The translations under genes and the position numbers were made by a program. The notes beneath the pieces were generated by a model that saw nothing but the letters and a program-made list of their open reading frames with translations, did not search any database and was not told the DNA's origin. Positions 7,148-14,861 of a stretch of DNA of 37,010 nt are shown here, piece by piece. Each line of letters begins with the position of its first letter. The first letter of the stretch is position 1. This stretch comes from Ruminococcus sp. UBA4240. Lineage in GTDB: Bacteria > Bacillota > Clostridia > Oscillospirales > Ruminococcaceae. The DNA is taken from NCBI GenBank assembly GCA_002395525.1, contig DGXE01000014.1:1-37010 (forward strand), read 5' to 3'.

Positions 7148-7285
7148 TCACACCTCATTTATTTCTTCCCCGCTGTCGGTCATGGTGGCGGCCTCGTGGG
7201 TGACGGTGCCGCCCCCGGTGCATGAGGCAAAGAGCACACAGGCAACTGCCCCTGCAAGAAGGGCTGCGATCAGCTTTTTCATCAT
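7148..7285 (-). CDS. Tiny lipoprotein (45 residues)
   Basis: Reads MMKKLIAALLAGAVACVLFA-SC-TGGGTVTHEA... and ends in EEINEV. Two lysines, a hydrophobic stretch and the lipobox LFAS-C (Cys21) make a complete lipoprotein signal, leaving a mature part of only about 25 residues with no predicted fold. The start ATG (or the ATG next to it) lies one base past the comEC stop (TGACATG), with GGGAG upstream within comEC. The stop lies two bases before the PIN start. The tight packing and clear signal support a real gene. Function unknown; small lipopeptides can be peptide signals or anchors, but that is speculation. Confidence 0.7.
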   Translation of the reverse strand: MMKKLIAALLAGAVACVLFASCTGGGTVTHEAATMTDSGEEINEV

Positions 7286-7286
7286 G

Positions 7287-9224
7287 TCACTCTCCCTTTT
7301 CAAGGCGTATGACCCGTTCCCCGTCCGCCGGTGTCACAAGCACCCCGGTAAAGTCGGAGGGGGCGGCATCACAGTTGTATATGACCAAGTTCTGATCCCC
7401 TCTGGGGAGAACATGGGGGGAATTCACTATCATCACGTTCATGCCGTCTATGCTGAGCTTTGCGTAGCCATCGGCCACATAAAGGCGCATATCATCATCA
7501 ATGAGGTATTCCCCCGGGGATATGGGATAGAATAAGGCATCGGCGGGGTAATACTCCCTTGCACCCTCTCCGCAGAATATCACAGAGGGGGAAAGGCCGT
7601 ATCTTTTCAAAGCCCGCTGTGTGTCATAGGCGGCGCCGCTGTCAAAGTCGAAGACGGCACAGCGGCTTTTGTCGGAGTAGATGACCGCTGCTGAATCACT
7701 GTCGGAGACGATGCGAAGATAACGCCCCGTGTCCGCCGCCCTGCCCAGAATGCCGGACAAAGCCATTGCCGAGGCTGTGACCATAAAGGCGGGGATCCAG
7801 TATCTCCTGTCACGGGTGAGGCGGTACACCGCAAATGCGGCGGCAGCCGTGACGGCAAGCCCCCAGGGGTTCACATAGCCGGAGGGAACTTTCGGCAGAT
7901 GGGAGAACAGCTCCGCACCGCCCAATACTATTTTACATATAAATGCGGTAATTGTCAAGACCGCATCGGACAATCGTGAAAGAAACACTGACCTGCCCCC
8001 TGAGAGCATGACTCCCACAGCACCTGTGCCCACCGCCAGCTCCGTAAAGGGGGACAGCAGGATATTTGCCAGGGGGGATACGAGGGGCACCTCGTCAAAG
8101 AAGCAGAAGGACACAGGCAGTGTACACAGGGATGCGCACACGGATGCAAGGGAAGCCGACAACACCCCGCCAAGAGGCACAGGGCTGCCCTTTCGCTCCT
8201 CATACCGGGAGGAGAGAGTCTCCCACAGGCGGGGGGCTATCATCCCTGCACCTGCCGCACCGCAGGCGGAAAGCACCAGTGATGCGCTGGTGACGCTGAG
8301 GGGGGATAAAGTCAGCATGGCAATGAGTGCTGTGAACAGGGATGTGAGCCCATCAGGCCGCCTGTTGGCAAGGGCGGCAAGGTCGATGGCAAGTATCATG
8401 GCGGCACTTCTCAGCACCGAAGGGGTAAAGTCCGTAAGCAGGGCGATACCGGTGCACATAAGCAGCAGGAGAAATGCCCTTATCCGCCTGTGCCGCCTGC
8501 CAAAGCGCCCCAGCAGCGCCGAGAGCATACCCGCAAGTATGGCGGTGTGCAGCCCCGACACCGAAGCTATATGCCCGATACCCGCACCGTAAAGGGTGTT
8601 CTTCCCCTGAAAGGAAAGATCCCAGAACCTGCTGCCGAATATCATCCCCACCAGCAGCTCCCCCGAATCCCCTTTGCCAAGGGCACGTATGCGGGCTACA
8701 GCCCTGTCCCGGAAGGACTTTACCTGTCGGAATATGCCGTTTTCCTTTGATACGGTCACGGTCTCCCGGGAATAGATGACTGCCGCTACCCCCTGGGAGC
8801 GGTAGTAGGAGTTGGAGGCTGTGTCAAGGGTGTCGTAGTCAAGAGCGATGATATCTCCCCTTGAAAGGACAGCATCATTGCAGTAGTAGCCGATATAGGC
8901 GGTCTGGCCGTTTTTCAGGGTGCAGCGCAGGGTGTAGTAGGGGGTGCCGCCTGTTGCGGCATCACACACAAGGGCATTGCCCCGCACATGGCCGTGCAGC
9001 AGCCTTGATGCGGTGTTGAGCCGCATTACAGCACTCATATACAGCCCCATGCCTATGATAAAGGCAATGAGCACAGCGGCCCGCCTGTACCGCCTGCGGA
9101 CAAGGCTCACAAGGGTAAGGGCGAAGACGGCGGCACAAATGTACAAAAGCCTGTTTGAAAGCACCGCCACCGCCAGCATACCGCACACAAGCCCCGCCCC
9201 GACCTTGGGGATCTTGCGGGTCAT
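7287..9224 (-). CDS. comEC: ComEC/Rec2 family competence membrane protein
   Basis: 645 residues from the ATG at 9224 (MTRKIPKVGAGLVCG), which overlaps the preceding gene's stop as ATGA; an earlier ATG at 9257 lies within that gene. Order: two N-terminal membrane helices, an outside OB-like domain (about residues 60-160), then the polytopic competence domain with the signature IGHIASVSGLHTAILAGMLS (about residues 220-240). The C-terminal 140 residues sit where ComEC proteins carry a metallo-beta-lactamase domain, but no HxHxDH motif is present, only FDFDSGAAYDTQRALKRYG and MNVMIVNS-like strands. ComEC forms the inner-membrane channel for single-stranded DNA uptake. comEA is not adjacent. Channel identity is firm; nuclease activity is doubtful. 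Confidence 0.92.
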   Translation of the reverse strand: MTRKIPKVGAGLVCGMLAVAVLSNRLLYICAAVFALTLVSLVRRRYRRAAVLIAFIIGMGLYMSAVMRLNTASRLLHGHVRGNALVCDAATGGTPYYTLRCTLKNGQTAYIGYYCNDAVLSRGDIIALDYDTLDTASNSYYRSQGVAAVIYSRETVTVSKENGIFRQVKSFRDRAVARIRALGKGDSGELLVGMIFGSRFWDLSFQGKNTLYGAGIGHIASVSGLHTAILAGMLSALLGRFGRRHRRIRAFLLLLMCTGIALLTDFTPSVLRSAAMILAIDLAALANRRPDGLTSLFTALIAMLTLSPLSVTSASLVLSACGAAGAGMIAPRLWETLSSRYEERKGSPVPLGGVLSASLASVCASLCTLPVSFCFFDEVPLVSPLANILLSPFTELAVGTGAVGVMLSGGRSVFLSRLSDAVLTITAFICKIVLGGAELFSHLPKVPSGYVNPWGLAVTAAAAFAVYRLTRDRRYWIPAFMVTASAMALSGILGRAADTGRYLRIVSDSDSAAVIYSDKSRCAVFDFDSGAAYDTQRALKRYGLSPSVIFCGEGAREYYPADALFYPISPGEYLIDDDMRLYVADGYAKLSIDGMNVMIVNSPHVLPRGDQNLVIYNCDAAPSDFTGVLVTPADGERVIRLEKGE

Positions 9225-9991
9225 CCGCCCACACATTCCTCGAAATTCCTGAACCACTCATCAGGGTGGAAGAGGAGCAGTTCCTCCTGTGCATAGTCAC
9301 GGGTGATTATATGGGGATCGAAGAAGTGGGCATAGCAGCGTTTGAGGTACTTCTTCCCCATCTTTGCGGCATAGAATATGTGGAACCTTGTCCCCGGCAC
9401 GGATATGTTCAGCCCCAGAGGGGTGATAAGGTCGTAGTAATACTGCCTTGCCACGGAGCGCCTGTTGGTGGTCATGGCAACGTTGGAGATGTCCCCCATA
9501 ACGGCAGATGCCATCTGAGCCTGTTCCTCGCCATACTTCCGCCGCACCAGCTTTTCAAGGAAGCCTGCCACGGAGTTCTTGGTGATAAGGCCGCACAGCA
9601 GGTCGGCAACGGTCTGGGAGCGAAGGTAGGCTTTGTCCATGTTGTCCTCCTGCTCCATATCCGGGGAGCCCAGTATTATGTGCTCCGCACATATGACCCT
9701 GCGCTCCGCAAGCTGTGCCGCAAGGCTCGCCCCAAGGCCTGAGCCGTATATGGCAAAGACCCTGCCGTTGAAGTTAGTCAGCACATAGCGCTCTATGCGC
9801 TCGGCAGAGTCCGTCATGTCCGTAAAGTCCCTGCCGCTGCCGTCAAAGCCGGTGTAGTCCACGCCCACAACATAGTATTTCTCACGCAGGGCGGGTATCA
9901 CCCCGGAGAAGTTCATGCTTACAGTACAGCAGGTGCCCGGCAGCAGCAGCACTACCCGCTTGTTGTTTCTTCCGTATTCGGTAAATCGCAT
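9221..9991 (-). CDS. Alpha/beta hydrolase-fold protein with an altered nucleophile elbow
   Basis: 256 residues from the ATG at 9991 (MRFTEYGRNNKRVVLLLPGT), with AGGAAAGAG upstream and 28 bases after the preceding stop. PGTCCTVSMNFSGVIPAL gives the oxyanion-loop region and VVGVDYTGFDGSG the next strand. The nucleophile elbow expected as G-x-S-x-G reads YGSGLGAS, so Gly stands where the catalytic Ser should be. The C-terminus has GTRFHIFYAAKMGKKYLKR and ends PDEWFRNFEECVGG. The family is common in Clostridia as a single-domain hydrolase of unknown substrate. This copy is probably inactive or uses another residue. It is translationally coupled to comEC (ATGA). Confidence 0.8.
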   Translation of the reverse strand: MRFTEYGRNNKRVVLLLPGTCCTVSMNFSGVIPALREKYYVVGVDYTGFDGSGRDFTDMTDSAERIERYVLTNFNGRVFAIYGSGLGASLAAQLAERRVICAEHIILGSPDMEQEDNMDKAYLRSQTVADLLCGLITKNSVAGFLEKLVRRKYGEEQAQMASAVMGDISNVAMTTNRRSVARQYYYDLITPLGLNISVPGTRFHIFYAAKMGKKYLKRCYAHFFDPHIITRDYAQEELLLFHPDEWFRNFEECVGG

Positions 9992-10019
9992 TTGAATCAC
10001 TCTTTCCTGAAAGGAGGAC

Positions 10020-10595
10020 CTACTGTCTTCCTTTCCTCTTGCGGGGCTTTTTCTGCACCGAGCAGCCGAAGGAGCCGGTCTTTCGCCCCAGACTGAAATA
10101 GTTCCCGTGGGCAAATGCCAGCAGCCCCGCCTGCTCTATGTTTATCTTCCCCTTGCTGTCCACAAGGGCGCTGTCAACGCTGACGGAGACTATATCCGCA
10201 ATGAACATGGTGTGAGAGCCCAGCTCCTCCGTCTTTTTCACCCTGCATTCAAGGACTACGGGGCAGTCCGCTATTACAGGGCACTCTATCTTTTCAGCCC
10301 TCTCCGTCTGGAACATGGACAGCTTGTCAAAGTCCCTGCCGCTCTTCATGCCGCACAGATCCACCTGCTCCGTCATTTTTGACTGGGGCAGGTTTATGGC
10401 AAAGACACCGGTTTTGAGTATCTTTTCGTAGGAAAAGCGCTCAGGCCTTACAGACACATACGCCATAGGGGGATGGGTGCAGATTATCCCCGTCCATGCG
10501 GCGGTGAACACATTTGCGCCCTTTTCGTCCTCACAGGTGATGAGGGCAGCGGGCAGAGGTCCCTCAAGGGTGCAGCCCTTAAAGTGTCTGCGCAT
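10020..10595 (-). CDS. Flavin reductase-like (FMN-binding split barrel) protein
   Basis: 191 residues from the ATG at 10595 (MRRHFKGCTLEGPLPAALIT), with AAGGAG 11 bases upstream. It has the DIM6/NTAB flavin reductase layout: PAALITCEDEKGANVFTAAW (FMN phosphate side), THPPMAYVSVRPERFSYEKI, FAINLP, and a C-terminal LLAFAHGNYFSLGRKTG. These proteins bind FMN and use NAD(P)H, often passing electrons to a partner oxygenase or iron centre; the substrate here is unknown. It lies 33 bases after aroE and 28 bases before the hydrolase, in the fabD run. The tail KKPRKRKGRQ is basic. Confidence 0.88.
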   Translation of the reverse strand: MRRHFKGCTLEGPLPAALITCEDEKGANVFTAAWTGIICTHPPMAYVSVRPERFSYEKILKTGVFAINLPQSKMTEQVDLCGMKSGRDFDKLSMFQTERAEKIECPVIADCPVVLECRVKKTEELGSHTMFIADIVSVSVDSALVDSKGKINIEQAGLLAFAHGNYFSLGRKTGSFGCSVQKKPRKRKGRQ

Positions 10596-10628
10596 ATGGG
10601 ATCCAGCTCCTTTACACAAGACATCAGC

Positions 10629-11456
10629 TTACAGCATTTCGTACATAGCCGCTATTACGCCGTTTATCTCCTCGTCGGTGTAGGTCTTGCCCACCCATAT
10701 CTCATGGGCGACAGCCGCCTGATATACCAGCATCGCCATGCCGCCCACAGCCTTGATGCCGTGCTTTTCGGCAGTTTCCATAAGAAGCGTCTTGCGGGGA
10801 TTGTATATGACATCAAAGACAAAGCCCGCCCTTGATATGACCTCCTCGGAAACAGGGGCAGCGCCTGTCTTGGGGAACATACCCACAGGGGTGGCGTTGA
10901 TAAGGGTATACCCGGGCTCTAAGTCTATCTCATTCGGGTGAACAGTTACAATGGGGGTGTCTATTCCGTTTTTTGCGGCATATTCACGCACAGGCTCCAC
11001 CGTGTCCTCAAAGCCCTCCATGACAGATACCGAAAGCCTTGCGCCGTGGCGCACACATTCAATGGCGATCATGCGCCCCACACCGCCGCAGCCGCAGAGG
11101 AGCACATCCCCGGAAAGATCTCCGCCCCCCGCCTGAATGGAGCGGAGGAATCCGTCGCAGTCCGTGTTGTAGCCTATATGCTCTCCGTTTACACTGGCAA
11201 CGCAGTTGACGGAGGAATACCTCTCGGCAGACTCATGGAGCCTGTCAAGATATGGTATTATATCCCCCTTGTAGGGTATGGTAACATTAAAGCCGGAAAG
11301 CTCAAACAGCTTCTCCACCCCTTGGGAGAGCTTGTCCGCCTCTATCTCGTAAAGGCTGTAATCCGCCTCTATGCCGTCTATGGCAAAGAGCCTTTCGTGT
11401 ATCTGAGGGGAAAGGCTGTGCCCCAAGGGGCAGCCTGTAAGTCCGTATTTCTTCAT
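10629..11456 (-). CDS. aroE: Shikimate dehydrogenase (NADP+)
   Basis: 275 residues, normal length. It reduces 3-dehydroshikimate to shikimate in the aromatic amino acid pathway. Visible motifs: GHSLSPQIH substrate loop (residues 12-20), FNVTIPYKG with catalytic Lys63, NTDCDGF with catalytic Asp99, the nucleotide loop GCGGVGRM, and NATPVGMFP. The C-terminus GGMAMLVYQAAVAHEIW is conserved. GGGAGA lies just before the ATG. It starts 11 bases after fabD stops, so the two are co-transcribed. No other shikimate-pathway genes are nearby. Confidence 0.97.
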   Translation of the reverse strand: MKKYGLTGCPLGHSLSPQIHERLFAIDGIEADYSLYEIEADKLSQGVEKLFELSGFNVTIPYKGDIIPYLDRLHESAERYSSVNCVASVNGEHIGYNTDCDGFLRSIQAGGGDLSGDVLLCGCGGVGRMIAIECVRHGARLSVSVMEGFEDTVEPVREYAAKNGIDTPIVTVHPNEIDLEPGYTLINATPVGMFPKTGAAPVSEEVISRAGFVFDVIYNPRKTLLMETAEKHGIKAVGGMAMLVYQAAVAHEIWVGKTYTDEEINGVIAAMYEML

Positions 11457-11467
11457 AGCGTTCTCCC

Positions 11468-12376
11468 TTACTTCACTGCCGAAAGTGTGTCCTCATTCTC
11501 CACATTATATATGGTGACACCCTCCAGCGTTTTCTTCACAAGGCCTGCCAGCACATGGCCGGGGCCGCATTCGATGAAGGTATCCACCCCTGCGTCACGC
11601 ATGGCGAAAAGCTCATCCGTAAAGCGCACAGGGCTTACGATATGCTGTGCAAGGCGCTGTGCAAAGCCGTCTGTATCGGATATTGCAGCACCTGTAATGT
11701 TGGACATGAATGTGACAGTGGGTGCAGAATAGGTATACTTTTCCGCTGTCCGGAGGAACTCATCGGCGGCGGGCTGCATGAGCCTTGAATGGAATGCGGA
11801 GGCGACCTTCAGGCGCACCACCTTCCCCTTCATCTCCGAAAGCTTCTCCACTGCCGCCTCACAGGCTGAAAGCTCCCCGGCGATAACGGTCTGCATGGGG
11901 GAATTGTAGTTGACAGGGAGCACATAGCCCTCCGTTTCACCGCAGATGCGCTCTATCTCCTTTGCATCTATCTTCATCACCGCATACATGGCTCCCTCGG
12001 AGGCTGCCGCCGCCTTTTCCATAGCCGCAGAACGAGCCTTGATAAGCTCAAAGCCCTCCTTCATCCTCACTATGCCGGAATACACCATAGCCGCATATTC
12101 CCCCAGGGAATGGCCTGCCACCGTATCAGCGGTGATGCCCCTTTCACGTAGTGCCTCAGCCGCCCCCAGAGACACAGCCATAATGGCAGGCTGTGAAATG
12201 CTGGTGCGGGACAGCTCCTCCATGGGCGCTGCGGCACATTTTTCCAGAAGGTCATAGCCCAGCACCTGTGATGCTGTATCAAATACCTTTTTCGCACCCT
12301 GTGACACCGCCGCAAGGGAAACCCCCATGCCGGCGCACTGGCTGCCCTGACCCGAAAATAAAAACGCTGTACTCAT
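11468..12376 (-). CDS. fabD: Malonyl-CoA:ACP transacylase
   Basis: 302 residues from the ATG at 12376 (MSTAFLFSGQGSQCAGMG), chosen for GGAGG 5 bases upstream; an upstream in-frame start at 12433 has no such site. It loads malonyl units on acyl carrier protein. GQGSQ (residues 9-13), the nucleophile in GHSLGEYAA (Ser90), the downstream catalytic His in SAFHSRLM and ECGPGHVLAGLVKK are all present. It is transcribed away from fabH, so the fab genes are split across a divergent control region; in many Clostridia fabD lies within the fabH-fabK-fabG series. Confidence 0.97.
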   Translation of the reverse strand: MSTAFLFSGQGSQCAGMGVSLAAVSQGAKKVFDTASQVLGYDLLEKCAAAPMEELSRTSISQPAIMAVSLGAAEALRERGITADTVAGHSLGEYAAMVYSGIVRMKEGFELIKARSAAMEKAAAASEGAMYAVMKIDAKEIERICGETEGYVLPVNYNSPMQTVIAGELSACEAAVEKLSEMKGKVVRLKVASAFHSRLMQPAADEFLRTAEKYTYSAPTVTFMSNITGAAISDTDGFAQRLAQHIVSPVRFTDELFAMRDAGVDTFIECGPGHVLAGLVKKTLEGVTIYNVENEDTLSAVK

Positions 12377-12446
12377 AATTTCCTCCATAGTGCTCAACGC
12401 ATACACAGTGCATAACACACACGCATAACGCACACTTTATTCACAG

Positions 12447-12588
12447 AATTTTCAAACTTTCCCCATATAGCTTACATATCAGCACGTTATCATATCAAAG
12501 CGGCAAACACAGCATCACACACAAAGCACAGATCAGTCAGAACCCTGCCGCATAAGCCGCAGCAGTCATTCCCTTAAAAATTTTCAAA
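12447..12588. promoter_or_regulatory. Two AATTTTCAAA boxes in the fabD-fabH divergent region
   Basis: The 10-bp word AATTTTCAAA occurs at 12447-12456 and 12579-12588, one nearer each divergent gene. With the TTTGAA/TTTCAA elements at 12661-12693 they are candidate sites for a fatty-acid regulator of FabT/FabR or FapR type. No such regulator is encoded in the window. The rest of 12377-12560 shows no gene. Confidence 0.4.
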
Positions 12589-12593
12589 TATGG

Positions 12594-12623
12594 TTGACTT
12601 GACACCCTGTTTTGTGGTAGAAT
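12594..12623 (+). promoter_or_regulatory. Promoter of the fabH operon
   Basis: TTGACT (12594-12599), 18-bp spacer, TAGAAT (12618-12623). It predicts a leader of about 130 bases before fabH. One AATTTTCAAA box ends 5 bases upstream of the -35. Confidence 0.65.
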
Positions 12624-12660
12624 GATATGTGATTGTTTATGACTCATATATCATAACACA

Positions 12661-12693
12661 TTTGAATAAAAATTTCAACAGAATTTGCAAATT
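12661..12693 (+). promoter_or_regulatory. Inverted repeats downstream of the fabH promoter
   Basis: TTTGAA (12661-12666) and TTTCAA (12673-12678) form an imperfect inverted repeat. AATTTGCAAATT (12682-12693) is a perfect 12-bp palindrome. Both lie after the expected transcription start, where a bound repressor could block elongation. Confidence 0.45.
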
Positions 12694-12705
12694 TATGAGA
12701 AAAAA

Positions 12706-12725
12706 CCGCAGGGACGGCTCTGCGG
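12706..12725 (+). other. Leader RNA hairpin ahead of fabH
   Basis: CCGCAG (12706-12711) pairs with CTGCGG (12720-12725) around an 8-nt loop, between the A-rich leader and the fabH ribosome binding site at 12745-12750. No T tract follows, so it is not a plain terminator. Confidence 0.45.
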
Positions 12726-12758
12726 CACAGTCTCTCTTGCACGACGGAGGTATCATAA

Positions 12759-13757
12759 ATGGGGCTCAGAGTGATCTCCACAGGATCATATCTTCCTGTA
12801 AAGACTGTTACAAACGATGATCTGGCGGCGATAGTCGAGACCAACGACGAATGGATCGCCAGCCGCACGGGCATAAGGTCAAGGCACATGGCAAACGGCG
12901 AAACCACATGGTACATGGGGCTTATGGCTGCAAAGACCGCTGTTGACAGGGCGGGCATCGACCCCGGGGACATCGGCATGATAATAGGCACCACCATCAC
13001 CAGCGACTTTATCACCCCCTCCATGGCGGCTGTGATACAGAGTATGATAGGCGCTGAAAACGCCTTTGCCTACGATATTTCCGCAGCCTGTACCGGCTTT
13101 GTCTACGCAATGGACATTGCGGAAAAGTACCTTTCCGTGCGCCGTGACATGAAGTACGTGCTCATCATCTCCGCCGAAAAGCTGTCGGAGGTGACAAACT
13201 TCAATGACCGCTCCTCATGCATCCTCTTCGGGGACGGAGCGGGGGCAGCGGTCGTCTCGTATTCCGACAGTCTCTTCTCCTCCTGGAACGGCACGGATGC
13301 GGCAGGGTTCAGGAGCATATACGCCAAACACACCCGCACTCTCAACCCCTTTGAGGATGAAAGTCCCCATATCCCCGATGACGGCACAGACCCCGGTGCT
13401 CCCGAAAACGTCATCGTACAGGACGGCAAGGCTGTTTACCGCTTTGCCACCAAGGCTCTCCCCAACGCTGTGGGGAAGGCTCTTGAGGGCACGGGGCTCA
13501 CCCCTGCTGACATAGACATATTCGTGCCCCATCAGGCAAATGCCCGCATAATCGAGACTGCCGCAAAGCACATGGGGGTACCCATAGAGAAATTCCACAT
13601 CGTCCTTGACCATGTGGGCAACACCTCCAGCTCCTCGGTGCCCATCGCCCTTGATGATGCAGTCACCGCAGGTAAAATAAAGCCGGGAATGAAGATGTGC
13701 TTTGTGGGCTTCGGGGCAGGTCTCACATCGGGAGCCATAATAATGCAGAATGAATAA
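12759..13757 (+). CDS. fabH: Beta-ketoacyl-ACP synthase III
   Basis: 332 residues. It condenses acetyl-CoA, or a branched starter, with malonyl-ACP to begin chain synthesis. Catalytic Cys111 in SAACTGFVYA, His in VPHQANARI and Asn in VGNTSSSS form the triad. GAGLTSGAIIMQNE is the usual C-terminus. GGAGG lies 8 bases before the ATG. The last codons and stop overlap the start of a GAATAAT-type heptamer repeat, so the extreme C-terminus may be repeat-derived. It is the first gene of the plus-strand operon and is separated from fabK by 112 bp of repeats. The acpP gene that often follows fabH is absent. Confidence 0.97.
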   Translation: MGLRVISTGSYLPVKTVTNDDLAAIVETNDEWIASRTGIRSRHMANGETTWYMGLMAAKTAVDRAGIDPGDIGMIIGTTITSDFITPSMAAVIQSMIGAENAFAYDISAACTGFVYAMDIAEKYLSVRRDMKYVLIISAEKLSEVTNFNDRSSCILFGDGAGAAVVSYSDSLFSSWNGTDAAGFRSIYAKHTRTLNPFEDESPHIPDDGTDPGAPENVIVQDGKAVYRFATKALPNAVGKALEGTGLTPADIDIFVPHQANARIIETAAKHMGVPIEKFHIVLDHVGNTSSSSVPIALDDAVTAGKIKPGMKMCFVGFGAGLTSGAIIMQNE

Positions 13758-13771
13758 TGAAGAATGAATGG
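13745..13771. repeat. 7-bp repeats, GAAGAAT family, overlapping the fabH stop
   Basis: GCAGAAT-GAATAAT-GAAGAAT-GAATGG. The first units encode the last residues and stop of fabH. The reverse-complement family is found next to the rsmE stop (939-952) and weakly at 36879-36914. Confidence 0.55.
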
Positions 13772-13814
13772 CTCGCTTTGCGGGGACAGAGCATCAGCTC
13801 TTTGACCTACACTG

Positions 13815-13841
13815 TCAGCTATTCACTATCAGCTATTAGCT
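13815..13841. repeat. 7-bp tandem repeats, ATTAGCT/ATTCACT family
   Basis: TCAGCT-ATTCACT-ATCAGCT-ATTAGCT, immediately upstream of the fabK ribosome binding site (AAAGGAG). Confidence 0.62.
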
Positions 13842-13869
13842 TTTATAAAGGATATAAAGGAGTTGTACC

Positions 13870-14802
13870 ATGAACAGGATCTGTGAACTTTTGGGAATAA
13901 AATACCCCATACTGCAGGGCGGTATGGCATGGGTGGCTGAATCCACTCTGGCGGCATCCGTATCCAATGCGGGAGGTGCCGGAATAATCGCAGGGGGCTC
14001 CGCTCCCATCGACTATCTGAGAAACGAGATCCGCCGCTGCAAGGAGCTGACGGACAAGCCCTTCGGCGTGAACGTCATGCTCATGTCCCCCAACGCCCAG
14101 GATCTGGCGCAGCTGGTCATAGATGAGGGCGTGGCATTCGTCACCACCGGTGCGGGCAACCCGGGCGTATACATGGAGGGCTGGAAGGCTGCAGGCATCA
14201 AGGTCATTCCCGTAGTGCCCTCGGTGAATCTGGCAAAGCGCCTCGAAAAAGGCGGTGCGGATGCGGTCATAGCGGAAGGCACCGAGTCCGGCGGCCACAT
14301 TGGTCAGAACACCACCATGTGTCTGGTGCCCCAGGTAGTTGATGCGGTAAGCGTTCCCGTCATCGCCGCAGGCGGCATTGCCGACGGGCGTGGCATGGCG
14401 GCGGCTTTCATGCTGGGTGCTGACGGCATTCAGATGGGCACACGCTTCCTTGCCGCTGAGGAATGCAAGATACACGAGAACTACAAGAATGCGGTCATAA
14501 AGGCAAAGGACACGGACAACGCCATTACAGGCTTCTACTCCGGCTCTCCCTGCCGCTGCATCAAGAGCCGCTACACCAAGAAGCTGCAGGAAATGGAGAA
14601 GAACGCCGCTCCCCCGGAGGATTTCGAGGCTCTCACCGTAGGCTCCCTGCGCAAGGCGGTAGTTGACGGCAACACGGCAGAGGGCTCCATGCTCTGCGGA
14701 CTTATCGCAGGCATGATAGACGAGATAAAGCCCTCCGCACAGATAATAGAGGACATAATAAAGGAAGCTCACGAAGTAATGGCAAGGACATACGAATTCT
14801 GA
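13870..14802 (+). CDS. fabK: Enoyl-ACP reductase II (FMN-dependent)
   Basis: 310 residues. It reduces enoyl-ACP with NAD(P)H and FMN at the last step of each elongation cycle, and is the alternative to FabI in many Firmicutes, with low triclosan sensitivity known for the family. It is a TIM barrel of the nitronate monooxygenase family. LGIKYPILQGGMAW is the N-terminal signature, FGVNVMLMSPN follows, and EGTESGGHIG carries the active-site His143. AGGIADGRGMAAAFMLGADG and GTRF bind the FMN phosphate. AAAGGAG precedes the ATG by 7 bases. Confidence 0.96.
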   Translation: MNRICELLGIKYPILQGGMAWVAESTLAASVSNAGGAGIIAGGSAPIDYLRNEIRRCKELTDKPFGVNVMLMSPNAQDLAQLVIDEGVAFVTTGAGNPGVYMEGWKAAGIKVIPVVPSVNLAKRLEKGGADAVIAEGTESGGHIGQNTTMCLVPQVVDAVSVPVIAAGGIADGRGMAAAFMLGADGIQMGTRFLAAEECKIHENYKNAVIKAKDTDNAITGFYSGSPCRCIKSRYTKKLQEMEKNAAPPEDFEALTVGSLRKAVVDGNTAEGSMLCGLIAGMIDEIKPSAQIIEDIIKEAHEVMARTYEF

Positions 14803-14861
14803 GCACACGGCTCTGCATCGGTCTGATATATAAACTTATTGACATAAGGAAGGTAATTAGT

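Noticed and set aside
10938..11732. Plus-strand 264-residue frame opposite aroE and fabD
   Set aside because: Antisense to two certain genes, with no motif or ribosome binding site.
12594..12623. Alternative -35 TTGACA at 12599-12604
   Set aside because: Spacing to TAGAAT would be only 13 bp, so the TTGACT five bases upstream with 18 bp is preferred.
13843..14808. Long minus-strand reading frame opposite fabK
   Set aside because: Fully antisense to a confident fabK; Cys/Gly/Tyr-rich composition typical of a shadow frame in GC-rich DNA.
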